Shown: positions 41,375 to 51,585, counted from the stretch's first letter. The stretch is 64,000 bases of DNA from Scytonema hofmannii PCC 7110 (GCF_000346485.2 NZ_KQ976354.1:6442882-6506881); one strand, 5' to 3'. Notes: generated by a model from the sequence alone, not told the origin. A program made the numbers and translations.

Positions 41375-43516
41375 CTACAAACTTTTTACCTTTTCTTGTA
41401 CCTGTTGTGGAGAGAGAATTTGAGGTAAAATCTGTGGTGTATCGGAATTAGCTGGATACAGTAAATATAAAGGCACACCACTGCGTCCAAAAGCTGCTAG
41501 AGCTTGAGTAATTTCAGTGTCGCGGTTTGTCCAATCGGCTTTGAGAAGAGCGACATTTTTCTCTTGAAAAGCAGCGATCGTATCAGATTGGTTAAGGGCG
41601 ACGCGTTCATTGACTAAACAAGTAATACACCAAGCTGCAGAAAAGTTGACAAAGACTGGTTTCCCAGACTGGCGTAACTCAGCTAATTTTTGAGCATTAT
41701 AAGGTTGCCAATTGAGAGAACTAGAAGTGGCTTGTTGAGTATTAGAGTTAGCAACATTAGGAGCTATGCTACTTGGTAATTGTGCCAAAGTCAGGGCAAA
41801 TCCCAATACTATGAATGCTGCAATACTAGCAAAGCGTCGCGTCCAACCAGAAATCATGTAGGTTTTTTGATGCAACCAAGCAGCAAAACCTATAAGTACC
41901 AACCCAAATAAGGCTGCGGCTAAACCAGTGCTTCCTGTTTGCTGCGCCAATACCCAAACCAACCAAGCTGTTGCAGCATACATTGGAAATGCAAGAAACT
42001 GAGCAAATGTCTCCATCCATGCACCAGGTTTGGGTAAAACTTTTTGCAAACCAGGAAGAAAACTGATGAGTAGGTACGGAAACGCTAAACCCAAACCTAA
42101 TAGTAGAAAAATAACTATGGCTACTATTGGTGTCTGTGTCAGTGCAACTCCAATAGCTGTCGCCATGAATGGTGCTGTACAAGGTGTCGCGACAACTGTT
42201 GCAAAAACTCCTGTGAAAAATTCACCCCACAAACCGTTACGTGCTGCTAAATCTTGTCCCATACCCATTAGGGAAGCGCCAAAGATAAACACCCCTGACA
42301 AACTTAAGCCGACAGCAAACATTAAATACGCCAACAAAGTGACAAACACGGGTGATTGTAGCTGGAATCCCCACCCAATTTGCTGTCCCAAACTACGCAG
42401 TACGATCAGTATTGTGGCTAGGGCTGTAAAACTGATGAGCACACCTGCTGTAAATACAAGTCCCCTCAAGCGAACTTCTTGTTTGCTAAAGTTTGATTTT
42501 TGAACAATATTTAATGCCTTTAGTGATAGTACGGGGAAAACGCAAGGCATGAGGTTGAGGGCAATTCCACCAAGCAATGCCAATCCCAAAACCTTCCATA
42601 ATGCTGGGGAAGTGGGTTGTGGAGTTGTTGCTGTTTCTATTTGGGTTGCGATACCGCCTGAGCCGTTCAACCCTGGGCTTATCGCAAATGCTTGATTGGC
42701 AATTTGTCCGTCTAAGACTTCTTGCAGAACGATGACACCACTGACTTGTTTGACATCACTGCGATTTCCCCGTTCTAATTGGACAGTTAAGCCATCTTTA
42801 TCGAAGCTTGCTTTTTGGGGAGATGCATTATTGATAATACCATCTTCATTAGGGAAGAATACGACTTCCTTAATCTGATTTGCTTGCAATTGCCGTGCAT
42901 TCACCCTGAGGATCAAAGTTTCCCCATTGATACGAGCAGTACTTTGCCACGGCGAGTCTTGAGGTAAAGCCGCCCGCGTTTTCTCAAAAACCTTCGCCCA
43001 CTTGGTGTTAGGAATAGGTGTTGCTTTCGCTATTTCTAAATTAAGATTCAGCGTCGCATTTTCTGGAATACACTCTTGTTCGCATACCAGCCAGTCAGCT
43101 TTAGCACTGAGTTGAATCGGCTTATCGGTATTGATATTTGCTGGAGTCGTAATTTGACTCAACAGCATGACCTCATTTTTATAGCCAAAATTCATCAACC
43201 CACTCGTAGGTAGTCTCTCAGGATAGGGATACACCAGTTCCCCTGCTGAAAATCCTGATGGTAATGTCCAAGCAATACTGGGCGCTGCACCAGAGTCCCC
43301 TGGATTTTTCCAATAAGTATGCCACCCTTGCTTGATTTGGAAATGCAACCCCACCCAAAACGGTTTTCCTGGTTGGATGCTATTGACTTCACTCACCAAT
43401 TGTGCTTGTACGCGCTCGGTTTTCACCGGATTTGCCCAAGCAGTTAAAGGTAGGAGCGTGAGAAAACTGAGGATGAGCGTAATGATTTTTATAGCTATTT
43501 GTGTTGGTTCAGGCAT
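41375..43516 (-). CDS. DsbD-family protein-disulfide reductase (ScsB-like)
   Basis: 713 aa. After an N-terminal signal (TLILSFLTLLPLTAWA) comes a large periplasmic alpha domain (about 25-280) with a C-X4-C (CEQECIPE) pair. A DsbD beta domain of about eight membrane helices follows (about 300-580), starting GIALNLMPCVFPVLSLKAL with its conserved cysteine and GVFATVVATPCTAPFM with the second. A C-terminal thioredoxin domain has CITC (630-633). It moves electrons from cytoplasmic thioredoxin to periplasmic substrates. Pairing with the lipoprotein downstream suggests that protein as acceptor. Confidence 0.88.
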   Translation of the reverse strand: MPEPTQIAIKIITLILSFLTLLPLTAWANPVKTERVQAQLVSEVNSIQPGKPFWVGLHFQIKQGWHTYWKNPGDSGAAPSIAWTLPSGFSAGELVYPYPERLPTSGLMNFGYKNEVMLLSQITTPANINTDKPIQLSAKADWLVCEQECIPENATLNLNLEIAKATPIPNTKWAKVFEKTRAALPQDSPWQSTARINGETLILRVNARQLQANQIKEVVFFPNEDGIINNASPQKASFDKDGLTVQLERGNRSDVKQVSGVIVLQEVLDGQIANQAFAISPGLNGSGGIATQIETATTPQPTSPALWKVLGLALLGGIALNLMPCVFPVLSLKALNIVQKSNFSKQEVRLRGLVFTAGVLISFTALATILIVLRSLGQQIGWGFQLQSPVFVTLLAYLMFAVGLSLSGVFIFGASLMGMGQDLAARNGLWGEFFTGVFATVVATPCTAPFMATAIGVALTQTPIVAIVIFLLLGLGLAFPYLLISFLPGLQKVLPKPGAWMETFAQFLAFPMYAATAWLVWVLAQQTGSTGLAAALFGLVLIGFAAWLHQKTYMISGWTRRFASIAAFIVLGFALTLAQLPSSIAPNVANSNTQQATSSSLNWQPYNAQKLAELRQSGKPVFVNFSAAWCITCLVNERVALNQSDTIAAFQEKNVALLKADWTNRDTEITQALAAFGRSGVPLYLLYPANSDTPQILPQILSPQQVQEKVKSL

Positions 43517-43815
43517 ATACTAAAGCCCAATCTGTACTAACAAATTTTGCTGACGTTTGCTGAATGGTACAACATCTCTAGTTGAAAAATTACATATGAA
43601 TATGTACTCCAATGTCCGAAATGGGCAGAAATGCTATGAACATGGTTCATCATACTTAACAAGTAAGGTCATATATTATACAAATATTTTCATGTTTCTT
43701 AACTAGAAGTTTAGTAGATAATTATGACAACATAATGACAGTCAGTAAATTTCTCCAAGATACATATTTAAAATAAGAATTTTTGGAATTATCTGCCGAT
43801 AACACAGCGGAATTT

Positions 43816-46422
43816 ATGCATCTAATTTTTACAAGGTTTATGAGAATGCCGCTCCGTGTAGTTCTGGTAGTCCCTTTTGTAGTGCAAATCTTTGCTTCTG
43901 TGGGGCTAACAGCATTCTTCTCCTTAAAAAATGGGCAGAAAGCTATTGATGAGATTGCTCTTCATTTGAGAAATAAAATAGCAAATCGGATTCATCATTA
44001 CATTACTGATTACATGGAGCAACCCCAACTCGTCACTCAAATTAACGCCAATGCCATTCGTTTGGGTGGGTTGAATTTGAAAGATAGCAAAAGTGTAGAA
44101 CGTCATTTTTGGTACCAAATGCGATTGTTCAAATCTCTAAGTCCGATCGCAATTGGAAGTGTACAGGGAGAAATTTACTCGGTAGATCGTTTGAATGATG
44201 GTTCGCTGGTCATCAGAAGCAAAAATCGCTCAACGGGTGGTCAGTACCATACGTATACCACTGATAGCGAAGGTAATCGCACTCAATTAATTCAAGTTAG
44301 CACAACCTTCGATCCCCGCACTCGTCCTTGGTATACAAAAGCTGTGAAAGCAGGGAAAACGACTTGGACGGAAATTTACCCGTATTTTTCTTCATTAGGT
44401 CTAGCAATCAGTGCTACTCGACCTCTTTATGGACAGAAAGGTACCTTGTTGGGTGTCACAAATGCAACCTTATCTCTCTCCCAACTCAGTAAGTTTTTGC
44501 ATAGTTTAAAAATCGGGCGTTCGGGAAAGACATTTATTATTGAGCGTTCTGGAAACTTGGTAGCCAGTTCAACAACTGAAAAACTTTTTATACTTCATCG
44601 CCAGGAAGGAGGGGAAAAGCGCAAACGTCTGACAGCTCTGGCTAGTAGCGATCGCGTCACTCGTTTGACAGCACAGTATTTGCAAGCAAAATTTAGTAAT
44701 TTTAATAACATTCACTTCACCCACCACATCGACTTTAAAATTGACGGTAAGCGACAATTCATACATATAATGCCATTTACAGACGGCTGCGGACTAGATT
44801 GGGTCATTGTCGTAGTGATTCCAGAAGCTGACTTTATGGAACATATCGAAGCAAATACACGAACCACTATTTTGCTGTGTTTGGGAACATTGATAGTGAC
44901 TACAGTGACAGGCGTGCTAACTTCTCATTGGATTACCCAACCAATCACCCGCTTGAGCTTGGCTTCCAAGGAAATTGCTTATGGAAAATTAGATCGGACT
45001 GTTACAGTAGAGGGTATTCAAGAACTAAGAGTTCTTGCTGAAGCTTATAACCAAATGGCTACTCAATTACAAGCGTCATTTGCTGAACTATTAAAGACTA
45101 ACAACCAATTGTCGCATAACGCATTTCACGATGCACTGACAGGTCTACCAAACCGAGCGTTGTTTATGGAGCGCTTAACATATGCACTTGAGCTAGCTAA
45201 ACGGCAAGAAAACTATTTATTTGCTGTGCTATTTATCGACCTAGATCGGTTTAAAGTGATTAATGACAGTCTTGGACATATCATGGGAGACCAATTCCTA
45301 CTGATTATTGCTAGCAGGCTGAAGGTGTGTCTACGTCCCACGGATACTTCTGCGCGATTTGGAGGAGATGAATTTACAATTCTACTCGAGTACATCCAAG
45401 ACGCATCAGACGCTATCAAAGTCGCCGAACGGATTCAACAGGAACTGGTATTACCTATTGAACTTGACGGACAAGAAGTATTCGCGACGGCAAGTATTGG
45501 CATTGCTTTAAATTCAACAGTAGATTATAATCAACCAGAAGACCTGCTCAGAGATGCCGATACGGCAATGTACCGAGCCAAAGCACTAGGCAGAGCACGC
45601 TATGAGCTATTCAACTCCGATATGTATGCTGATGCTCTAGCCAGATTGCAATTAGAAGCTGATTTGCGCCGCGCAATTGAACGTCAAGAATTTCGAGTTT
45701 ATTATCAACCGATTGTTTCGCTCTCAAGTGGCTATATTTTGGGTTTTGAAGCTCTGCTGCGCTGGCAACACCCAGAACGAGGTTTGCTTAATCCGACAGA
45801 TTTTATTCCTTTAGCAGAAGAAACTGGACTAATTATCGAGATTGGTTACTGGACATTGCATGAAGCGTGTCGCCAAATGCAAGCTTGGCAACTGAGCAAA
45901 CATCCTAACTTACTGGAGAAAATTATTGTTAATCTCTCTCTTAAACAATTTTCTCGCTCGGATTTGACTCAACAGATTAAACAAGTTCTACAAGCAACTG
46001 GTCTTAGCTCTAGCAGTCTAATTGTAGAGATTACTGAAAGCGTCATTATGGAAAACGGCGATGAGACTACTGCGACTCTCTCACAACTTCGAGAGTTGGG
46101 CGTTGGAATATCAATTGATGACTTTGGCACAGGTCACTCTTCATTGGGACGTCTTTCTAGCTTTCCAATTAGTTTGTTGAAGATTGATAAATCTTTTGTT
46201 AGCCCTGTAGATGCTAATAGCAGAAATTTAGAAATTATTGAGATCATTGTCACGTTGGCACATAAACTAGGTGTACATGTCACCGCCGAAGGTGTAGAGA
46301 CAAAAGAGCAATTGGCTATGTTAAGAAAGTTGAACTGTGAATATGGTCAAGGATATTTTTTCTCCAAACCATTGAAGAGTTCAAATGCGACAGCATTACT
46401 TGTGGCAAATCCTCACTGGTGA
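43816..46422 (+). CDS. Sensor protein with dCache-HAMP-GGDEF-EAL domains
   Basis: About 868 aa; ATG 43816 is preferred over TTG 43783. Order: first membrane helix (about 15-35), periplasmic dCache-like sensor (TRPWYTKAVKAGKTTWTEIY is typical), second helix (about 350-372), HAMP, then GGDEF with intact RFGGDEF, then EAL with FEALLRWQHP and the ESVIMENGDE and DDFGTGHSSL motifs. Both synthase and phosphodiesterase signatures look complete, so it could make and break cyclic di-GMP, set by a small extracellular ligand. Divergent from the DsbD-like gene. Confidence 0.9.
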   Translation: MHLIFTRFMRMPLRVVLVVPFVVQIFASVGLTAFFSLKNGQKAIDEIALHLRNKIANRIHHYITDYMEQPQLVTQINANAIRLGGLNLKDSKSVERHFWYQMRLFKSLSPIAIGSVQGEIYSVDRLNDGSLVIRSKNRSTGGQYHTYTTDSEGNRTQLIQVSTTFDPRTRPWYTKAVKAGKTTWTEIYPYFSSLGLAISATRPLYGQKGTLLGVTNATLSLSQLSKFLHSLKIGRSGKTFIIERSGNLVASSTTEKLFILHRQEGGEKRKRLTALASSDRVTRLTAQYLQAKFSNFNNIHFTHHIDFKIDGKRQFIHIMPFTDGCGLDWVIVVVIPEADFMEHIEANTRTTILLCLGTLIVTTVTGVLTSHWITQPITRLSLASKEIAYGKLDRTVTVEGIQELRVLAEAYNQMATQLQASFAELLKTNNQLSHNAFHDALTGLPNRALFMERLTYALELAKRQENYLFAVLFIDLDRFKVINDSLGHIMGDQFLLIIASRLKVCLRPTDTSARFGGDEFTILLEYIQDASDAIKVAERIQQELVLPIELDGQEVFATASIGIALNSTVDYNQPEDLLRDADTAMYRAKALGRARYELFNSDMYADALARLQLEADLRRAIERQEFRVYYQPIVSLSSGYILGFEALLRWQHPERGLLNPTDFIPLAEETGLIIEIGYWTLHEACRQMQAWQLSKHPNLLEKIIVNLSLKQFSRSDLTQQIKQVLQATGLSSSSLIVEITESVIMENGDETTATLSQLRELGVGISIDDFGTGHSSLGRLSSFPISLLKIDKSFVSPVDANSRNLEIIEIIVTLAHKLGVHVTAEGVETKEQLAMLRKLNCEYGQGYFFSKPLKSSNATALLVANPHW

Positions 46423-46581
46423 TGGGGTTGCTTACTCTGTGTTTAGAAGTGGTGAAAATGAGATCTCTATTTACGTCTTTTTGTATTGGCGTATTCGAAA
46501 TGTATAAGATTTTTTAATAAAAGTTTTTGGTCTAGCAATAGAGAGAGGGAAGTTAACACTTCTCTCATCCCCAATCGTTAG

Positions 46582-46776
46582 TTAAGTACGCATGCGTCTC
46601 TTATACCGCTTGGATCTTGCCACTGCTTGAGCTTTACGCTTATTTTTTTCCAAGGGTGTTTCAAAGTGACGATTTTTCTTCAAATCTGGGAGAATTCCTG
46701 CTTTGGAAACTTCTCGCTTAAATCGGCGTAAAGCTGACTCAATCCCTTCATTTTCGCCCACAATTATTTGGGTCAT
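46582..46776 (-). CDS. rpsU: 30S ribosomal protein S21
   Basis: 64 aa basic protein, beginning [20 protein letters not shown] and ending KRYKRRMRT, standard for S21, which binds the small subunit near the anti-SD region. ATG 46776 is chosen over 46812 because AGGAGA lies just upstream and the family N-terminus fits. In cyanobacteria rpsU often follows an RNA-binding protein gene, as here, with a terminator-like hairpin between them. Confidence 0.93.
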   Translation of the reverse strand: MTQIIVGENEGIESALRRFKREVSKAGILPDLKKNRHFETPLEKNKRKAQAVARSKRYKRRMRT

Positions 46777-46835
46777 TCTATCTCCTACTTCATTTTGGAT
46801 GGTGGAAAGCAATGTAATATCATAATTATAAGGAC

Positions 46836-46858
46836 AAAAAAGGGCAGACTCTTTGCCC
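46836..46858 (-). terminator. Terminator/attenuator between rbp and rpsU
   Basis: On the reverse strand GGGCA-(7 nt)-TGCCC is followed by six U. It lies between the two co-directional genes, so it would reduce rpsU read-through from the rbp promoter, giving unequal expression. Confidence 0.7.
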
Positions 46859-46901
46859 GCCCAAGTGACCTTAGAGTTTAACAGACTTTTGTCTCAAATC
46901 T

Positions 46902-47216
46902 CTAGTATCGGCGAGAGTATCCACCACCATTATTTCCCCGTCTACCACCACCACCAAATGAACCTCTGTTATCTTCCTTGGGCTTGGCTTTATTCACCTT
47001 GAGATTACGACCCATCCATTCAGCCCCATCTAGGGACTCAATCGCAGCAGCTTCTTCTGCCTCTGTTCCCATTTCCACAAAAGCGAACCCGCGAACACGA
47101 CCTGTTTCCCTATCTGTAGGCAACTGAACGCTCTTAACCGTTCCATACTCAGCAAAAACCTGTCTGAGGTCATCTTGTTCTACCTCATAGGATAAGTTAC
47201 CAACATAAATCGACAT
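46902..47216 (-). CDS. rbp: Glycine-rich RRM RNA-binding protein (Rbp)
   Basis: 104 aa. One RRM with RNP2 IYVGNL (residues 3-8) and RNP1 RGFAFVEM (about 42-49), then a short glycine/arginine tail (FGGGGRRGNNGGGYSRRY). This is the cyanobacterial Rbp family, typically cold-induced and linked with rpsU. It binds single-stranded RNA. A long upstream region may hold the cold-responsive leader. Confidence 0.92.
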   Translation of the reverse strand: MSIYVGNLSYEVEQDDLRQVFAEYGTVKSVQLPTDRETGRVRGFAFVEMGTEAEEAAAIESLDGAEWMGRNLKVNKAKPKEDNRGSFGGGGRRGNNGGGYSRRY

Positions 47217-47899
47217 TAGACTATCTCCAGAATCAGAAGGTGTAGAGATTTTAGATTCGGAGATACGCTTGCCATAGTATTAAAAACAAAGTGCATAACC
47301 GAATAGAACCCTAGAAATACAGGATAGCATAACTTTACAAGTAAGTTACTCAATATTTGCGAAATTTATCAAAACGACTTAAGTAGCAATCATGTAAAAA
47401 TGAGCAATGGGCAATGGGCAATGGGCAATGGGTAATGAACTATTTCTTACCATGGCCCCATACCGAGTGTTTATCATAGTTTTAATTGTTATCCAAGTGA
47501 CAAATGAGCCATCTTTCTATATGTTTGGTAAATAGGATTGACAGTTAGTTATTCTGTTTTCTAATTCTTTAGAATATAGGATTTCACAGCTTATCTATAA
47601 AGTCCAAAAACCTACTGCTAAGCGTTTATCCTAATGTTATGTTTTTCCAGCTACGGCAGAAAAATATGTACGAAACTTTTATAGTACTGTCAAATTGAGT
47701 AATGTCCCTTATTATAGCAAGTTAGAATAATTGTTGTTAGGCGATCGCAATCCTCAGATTTTTGGAGCGATGACGTAAAAATTATAACATTACAGACACT
47801 GAAATTTCAAAAGGGTATTTTCTATATATTTGGAAAGTAAATCTTAACCAACCAAATATAATATGTTGGGTACCTCTAGCCTCGATCCTCTATTAATTT
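47217..47899. other. Long AT-rich intergenic region with tandem repeat
   Basis: 683 bp between two divergent genes. It includes CAATGGGC octamers in tandem (47404-47432) and a HIP1 site near 47741. The rbp promoter and leader lie on the left part. No ORF or RNA gene that I can support; AT content rises toward 47899. Confidence 0.5.
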
Positions 47900-48760
47900 A
47901 TGGCTCATCAAGAAAATACATCTTTACCAGGTTGGTCTCTAGACAAGCGAGATCCGCAATTTATTGAGTCATTAATGCCAGTGTGGGAATGGTTTTATCG
48001 GTATTACTTCCGCGTGAAAACCGATGGCTGGCATCATATCCCAGTACAAGAAAAGGTATTGCTAGTAGGCTCCCACAACGGTGGAATGGCTTCTCCCGAT
48101 TTACACATGATGGCGTATGATTGGTTCCGCCGATTTGGAACTCAACGTTTAGTGTATGGTTTAATGCACGCATATGCTTGGAAGCTCGGCTCATACACCT
48201 CCGAACTAGCTGAAAAAGCTGGGGCAATTATAGCTCATCCTAAAATGGCGATCGCTGCCTTAGACAGAAATGCCAGTGTTTTAGTTTATCCAGGAGGACA
48301 GTACGATATGTTTCGTCCTCACAGCCAGCGATATAAAATTCATTTTGCCAACAATAAAGGTTTTATCAAACTGGCTTTACAAAAAGAAGTTCCAATTATT
48401 CCCGTTATATCTGTAGGTGCTCATGATACTTTGATTATTCTAGGAGATTTCTATCATGTAGTACAACAGTTAAACCAGTGGGGATTACCATGGTTGTTGG
48501 ATATAGATCCAAAAGTGTTTCCCATATACTTGGGTTTGCCTTGGGGTTTATCTGTTGGTCCTTTACCTAATTTTCCTTTACCCGTAGAAATTCACACTCG
48601 TATCTGTCCGCCAATCATGTTTGAGAAATATGGCAAAGAAGCTGCTAAGGATCGCAATTATGTAGCTGAATGTTATCATTTAGTTCACACCCAAATGCAG
48701 CAAGACTTGGATCGTCTGGTAAAGGATGTACAGATGGAGAAAGAAGATAAGGGGAATTAG
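47900..48760 (+). CDS. Lysophospholipid acyltransferase-like (LPLAT/MGAT-type)
   Basis: 286 aa. The acyltransferase motif region VGSHNGGMASPDLHM contains a histidine and aspartate spaced wider than in PlsC. VLVYPGGQYDMFRPHS is the PGG motif seen in DGAT2/MGAT-like enzymes. A hydrophobic region around WLLDIDPKVFPIYLGLPWG suggests membrane contact. It should acylate a lipid acceptor. No signal peptide and no operon partner. Family assignment is good, substrate unknown. Confidence 0.75.
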   Translation: MAHQENTSLPGWSLDKRDPQFIESLMPVWEWFYRYYFRVKTDGWHHIPVQEKVLLVGSHNGGMASPDLHMMAYDWFRRFGTQRLVYGLMHAYAWKLGSYTSELAEKAGAIIAHPKMAIAALDRNASVLVYPGGQYDMFRPHSQRYKIHFANNKGFIKLALQKEVPIIPVISVGAHDTLIILGDFYHVVQQLNQWGLPWLLDIDPKVFPIYLGLPWGLSVGPLPNFPLPVEIHTRICPPIMFEKYGKEAAKDRNYVAECYHLVHTQMQQDLDRLVKDVQMEKEDKGN

Positions 48761-48941
48761 ATGAAGGAAGTAGCCCTAACGGAAATATTTCAAGTGCTTT
48801 TTGTGAAATTTAAGTTGTCGCTCCCTGAAACTTTCAAGGCAGAATAAAAGAATAGCAACTTTTTAACCAAAAAATGTAAGGCTATGAACAAGTTTACAAG
48901 TATCTTGGAAGAATAAGCGTGAGATTTTTTGGGTGTGTATC

Positions 48942-49262
48942 ATGACTATAGAAGAATTTAAGCAGCTATTGGAGCAAGAGCGAAAATGCCCGGAGTTTCT
49001 ACCAAAACCTTTACAAGCCCTTTGGTATGACAAAAAAGGCGACTGGAATAAGGCGCATGAAATAGTACAAGATGCTAATGATGCAGATAGTGCGTGGATT
49101 CACGCTTACTTGCACCGTAAAGAGCGGGATCTCAGTAATGCTCGTTATTGGTATAGACGGAGCAATCAACCAGAATCAAAAGAAAGTCTAACCCAAGAGT
49201 GGGAACAAATAGCTTGTTGTTTGCTAGTGAGGGTGAAAATAACATGGATGCAAATGAACTGA
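48942..49262 (+). CDS. Conserved hypothetical protein, TPR-like helical
   Basis: 106 aa from ATG 48942 (GTG 48933 adds 3). The sequence TIEEFKQLLEQ, LQALWYDKKGDWNKAHEIVQ and AWIHAYLHRKERDLSNARYWYRR is a conserved pattern in cyanobacteria and some proteobacteria, resembling a two-helix TPR-like unit. Function unknown. It overlaps the start of the pentapeptide gene by 19 bp, so the two are probably co-expressed. Confidence 0.65.
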   Translation: MTIEEFKQLLEQERKCPEFLPKPLQALWYDKKGDWNKAHEIVQDANDADSAWIHAYLHRKERDLSNARYWYRRSNQPESKESLTQEWEQIACCLLVRVKITWMQMN

Positions 49263-49612
49263 AGCAGCGTTATGCAGCAGGGGAGAGAGATTTTCCCACA
49301 GCCAAGCTCAGCGAGGCTAAGTTGATAGAAGCTAATCTAGTTGGAGTCAATTTATTTGCAGCAGACTTAACTGCGGCTAACCTCGCGAAAGCCAAGTTAT
49401 GGGGAGCAAACTTAGGAGGAGCCAACTTAGCTAAAGCAAACTTAACGCGAGCTAACCTAAGCGGTGCAAACCTACATGAAGCTAATCTCAGGGGAGCTAG
49501 GTTAAATCATGCCAAACTGTATGGAGCTAATCTAAGTGGAGCTTGCTACGACGACAGTACTCGCTTTTCTAGAGGTTTTGACCCTGTTAGTAAAAACATG
49601 AAAAAGCTATAA
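49244..49612 (+). CDS. Pentapeptide-repeat protein
   Basis: 122 aa from ATG 49244. It begins MDANELKQRYAAGERDF and then has about 15 A(N/D/K)L-X-X units (AKLSEAKLIEANLVGVNLFA, AANLAKAKLWGANLGGANLA and so on) that form a right-handed quadrilateral beta-helix. Such cyanobacterial proteins have varied roles; none can be named here. The C-terminus (DDSTRFSRGFDPVSKNMKK) is the common cap. An upstream in-frame ATG (49199) lies within the previous gene and is less likely. Confidence 0.85.
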   Translation: MDANELKQRYAAGERDFPTAKLSEAKLIEANLVGVNLFAADLTAANLAKAKLWGANLGGANLAKANLTRANLSGANLHEANLRGARLNHAKLYGANLSGACYDDSTRFSRGFDPVSKNMKKL

Positions 49613-49670
49613 TTTTGATGTTAACGCTAGTAGTTCAAGCACAATAAGAGGTAAGTTGTGGAATAATCTC

Positions 49671-50039
49671 ATGACAGACATTAGCGGTACTTGGCTTGGA
49701 ACATATTGGCAGCAAGAAATTCCCACTCGTTTTGAAATGACACTTATTCAAGGTGGTAACACTGTGACTGGGAATATTTTGGATGACAGTTCTTTAGGAG
49801 AAGCTCAGTTAACGGGTGAGGTGATTGGGCGTCGTATCAGTTTTAACAAACGCTACCTCACCACCTCAACCGAAGCAGTGACTTATGTTGGCACAATTTC
49901 AGAAAATGAAGATTATATGCAAGGACAGTGGAGCATAAAACTGTGGGATTTTGGACCTTGGGAAGCTAAACGTAGTGGCGAATCACTGTTAGCAGACTTA
50001 CAAACACGTTTGGAAAAACGGGTTTCTCTTACTATATAG
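49671..50039 (+). CDS. Hypothetical protein, beta-rich
   Basis: About 122 aa from ATG 49671 (TTG or GTG starts upstream possible). The pattern ISGTWLGTYWQQEIPTRFEM, GGNTVTGNILDD, GEVIGRRISFNKRYL and YVGTISENEDYMQGQW suggests a small beta-barrel like those binding small lipids. No named family recognised. Follows the pentapeptide gene by 58 bp. Confidence 0.55.
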   Translation: MTDISGTWLGTYWQQEIPTRFEMTLIQGGNTVTGNILDDSSLGEAQLTGEVIGRRISFNKRYLTTSTEAVTYVGTISENEDYMQGQWSIKLWDFGPWEAKRSGESLLADLQTRLEKRVSLTI

Positions 50040-50044
50040 TTGAT

Positions 50045-50791
50045 TTATATTAGTTTCTTGGCAATAAATGCCGTATGATTTGACGGCAAATTATACTCCC
50101 CATAATTTGGCATTGTTTGAACTTCAAAGCCTACCTGACTAAGTTTTCTGGTAACATATTCAGTCTCATATAATTGCTGACGGTGTACTTCATCATCCCG
50201 TCGGTAGTGTTCTCCCACCTGGCGAAAGGTGATAATTCGACGAGTTAATATTTTTTGCTCTCGATCTTCTTCCTTTTCAACCAGTACAATCCAATCTTTT
50301 CCTTCGATAAAGTTTTTAGTTGTGGTTTCTTGTGTAACTTGTCCTGGTTCTGCAATGTCAAAGATGAAGACACCTCCTGGAATTAACGCATTATATATGC
50401 GACTGAAGAGATAAGGGAGTCTTTTGCGATCGCTGTTTGGATCGAACAGATAATTAAGGCATTCACTAATGGAAGTCACAGCATGACATGGTGGAATTTC
50501 GGTTTGAAATAGCGAACCAACTTGAAATTTTGCCTCTGGAACTCTTCTTCGTGCAATATCAATCATTGATTCAGAAATATCTACTCCAAAAACCTGATAA
50601 TTAGCTCTCACAAACTCTTGTGCAGATAATCCACTTCCACAACCTAAGTCTACTATTAAACCTTCCTGAATGTTGTTTTCTTTTAAAATTTTCAATATCC
50701 CAGGTGCGGATTTTAGAGCATAATCACTGAAACCAACATCGTGAATAAATGCAAGGTCTTCTTTGTACCACATCTTGAAATCCAACCTCAA
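50045..50791 (-). CDS. Class I SAM-dependent methyltransferase
   Basis: 248 aa (ATG 50773, MWYKEDLAF, also possible). Motif I is VDLGCGSGLSAQEF (about residues 45-58), then VFGVDISESMIDIA, FQVGSLF and the motif-IV-like AVTSISECLNYLF. Substrate unknown. Its ATG overlaps the stop of the upstream phzF-like gene by 4 nt (ATGA), so both form an operon. Convergent with the preceding beta-rich gene. Confidence 0.82.
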   Translation of the reverse strand: MRLDFKMWYKEDLAFIHDVGFSDYALKSAPGILKILKENNIQEGLIVDLGCGSGLSAQEFVRANYQVFGVDISESMIDIARRRVPEAKFQVGSLFQTEIPPCHAVTSISECLNYLFDPNSDRKRLPYLFSRIYNALIPGGVFIFDIAEPGQVTQETTTKNFIEGKDWIVLVEKEEDREQKILTRRIITFRQVGEHYRRDDEVHRQQLYETEYVTRKLSQVGFEVQTMPNYGEYNLPSNHTAFIAKKLI

Positions 50792-51585
50792 AATAGTAAT
50801 TCACCGCGCAAAACCGTGACTGCTTGTCCAGCTAAATAAACGCGATCGCCTCCTTCATACCGAACCTTTAATATTCCACCACGGCTGGATGCTTGATATG
50901 CCAAAAACTCATTTTTTTGTAAGCGATCGCGCCAAAAAGGAGCAAGACAACAATGGGCTGCACCTGTCACGGGGTCTTCATTAATTCCCAAGCTTGGTGC
51001 AAAAAAGCGAGAAACAAAATCATACTCTGAATCTGTATTTGTTGAACTAGTTACAATAATATCAGCAACAGGTAAAGTTTTCAGTAAGTCAAAATTTGGC
51101 TGTAATTGTCTGACTAATTCTTCAGACTCTACCTCTACTAAATAACCCAAAGAATTTTTCAAAACTGTTTTTAAAGGAACACCCAAAGCTTCTCCTAATT
51201 CTGAAGGAGCAGTAGTGACTTCAGAATGATTGACAGGAAAATCAAGTTCAATCCAACTGCCCAACTTTTTAGCAATTAATACCCCACTTTTGGTATAAAA
51301 CCGAGCAATTTCATCTGGTAATAAATGAGCTTCCGACCAAAGGACATGAGAGCTTGCTAAAGTTGCATGACCGCATAACGGAACTTCTGTTGTGGGCGTA
51401 AACCAACGCAAATGGAAACCGTCTTCTTTCCTTACCAAAAATGCGGTTTCAGATAAATTCATTTCCTGCGCAACTTTTTGCATCCAGTCCTCAGATTGAG
51501 GTGCGGGTAAAACACAGACAGCTGCCGGGTTACCAGCAAAAGGTGTGTGAGTGAACGCATCGACTTGAGTAATTGCTTGTCCCAT
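50788..51585 (-). CDS. PhzF-family isomerase
   Basis: 265 aa with the family start ITQVDAFTHTPFAGNPAAVC, the active-site EMNLSETAF (Glu), RWFTPTTEVPLCGHATLA, and the C-terminal GINEDPVTGAAHCCLAPF. PhzF-like proteins catalyse isomerisations; the phenazine role holds only for PhzF proper and is not implied here. First gene of a two-gene operon with the methyltransferase. Confidence 0.88.
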   Translation of the reverse strand: MGQAITQVDAFTHTPFAGNPAAVCVLPAPQSEDWMQKVAQEMNLSETAFLVRKEDGFHLRWFTPTTEVPLCGHATLASSHVLWSEAHLLPDEIARFYTKSGVLIAKKLGSWIELDFPVNHSEVTTAPSELGEALGVPLKTVLKNSLGYLVEVESEELVRQLQPNFDLLKTLPVADIIVTSSTNTDSEYDFVSRFFAPSLGINEDPVTGAAHCCLAPFWRDRLQKNEFLAYQASSRGGILKVRYEGGDRVYLAGQAVTVLRGELLF

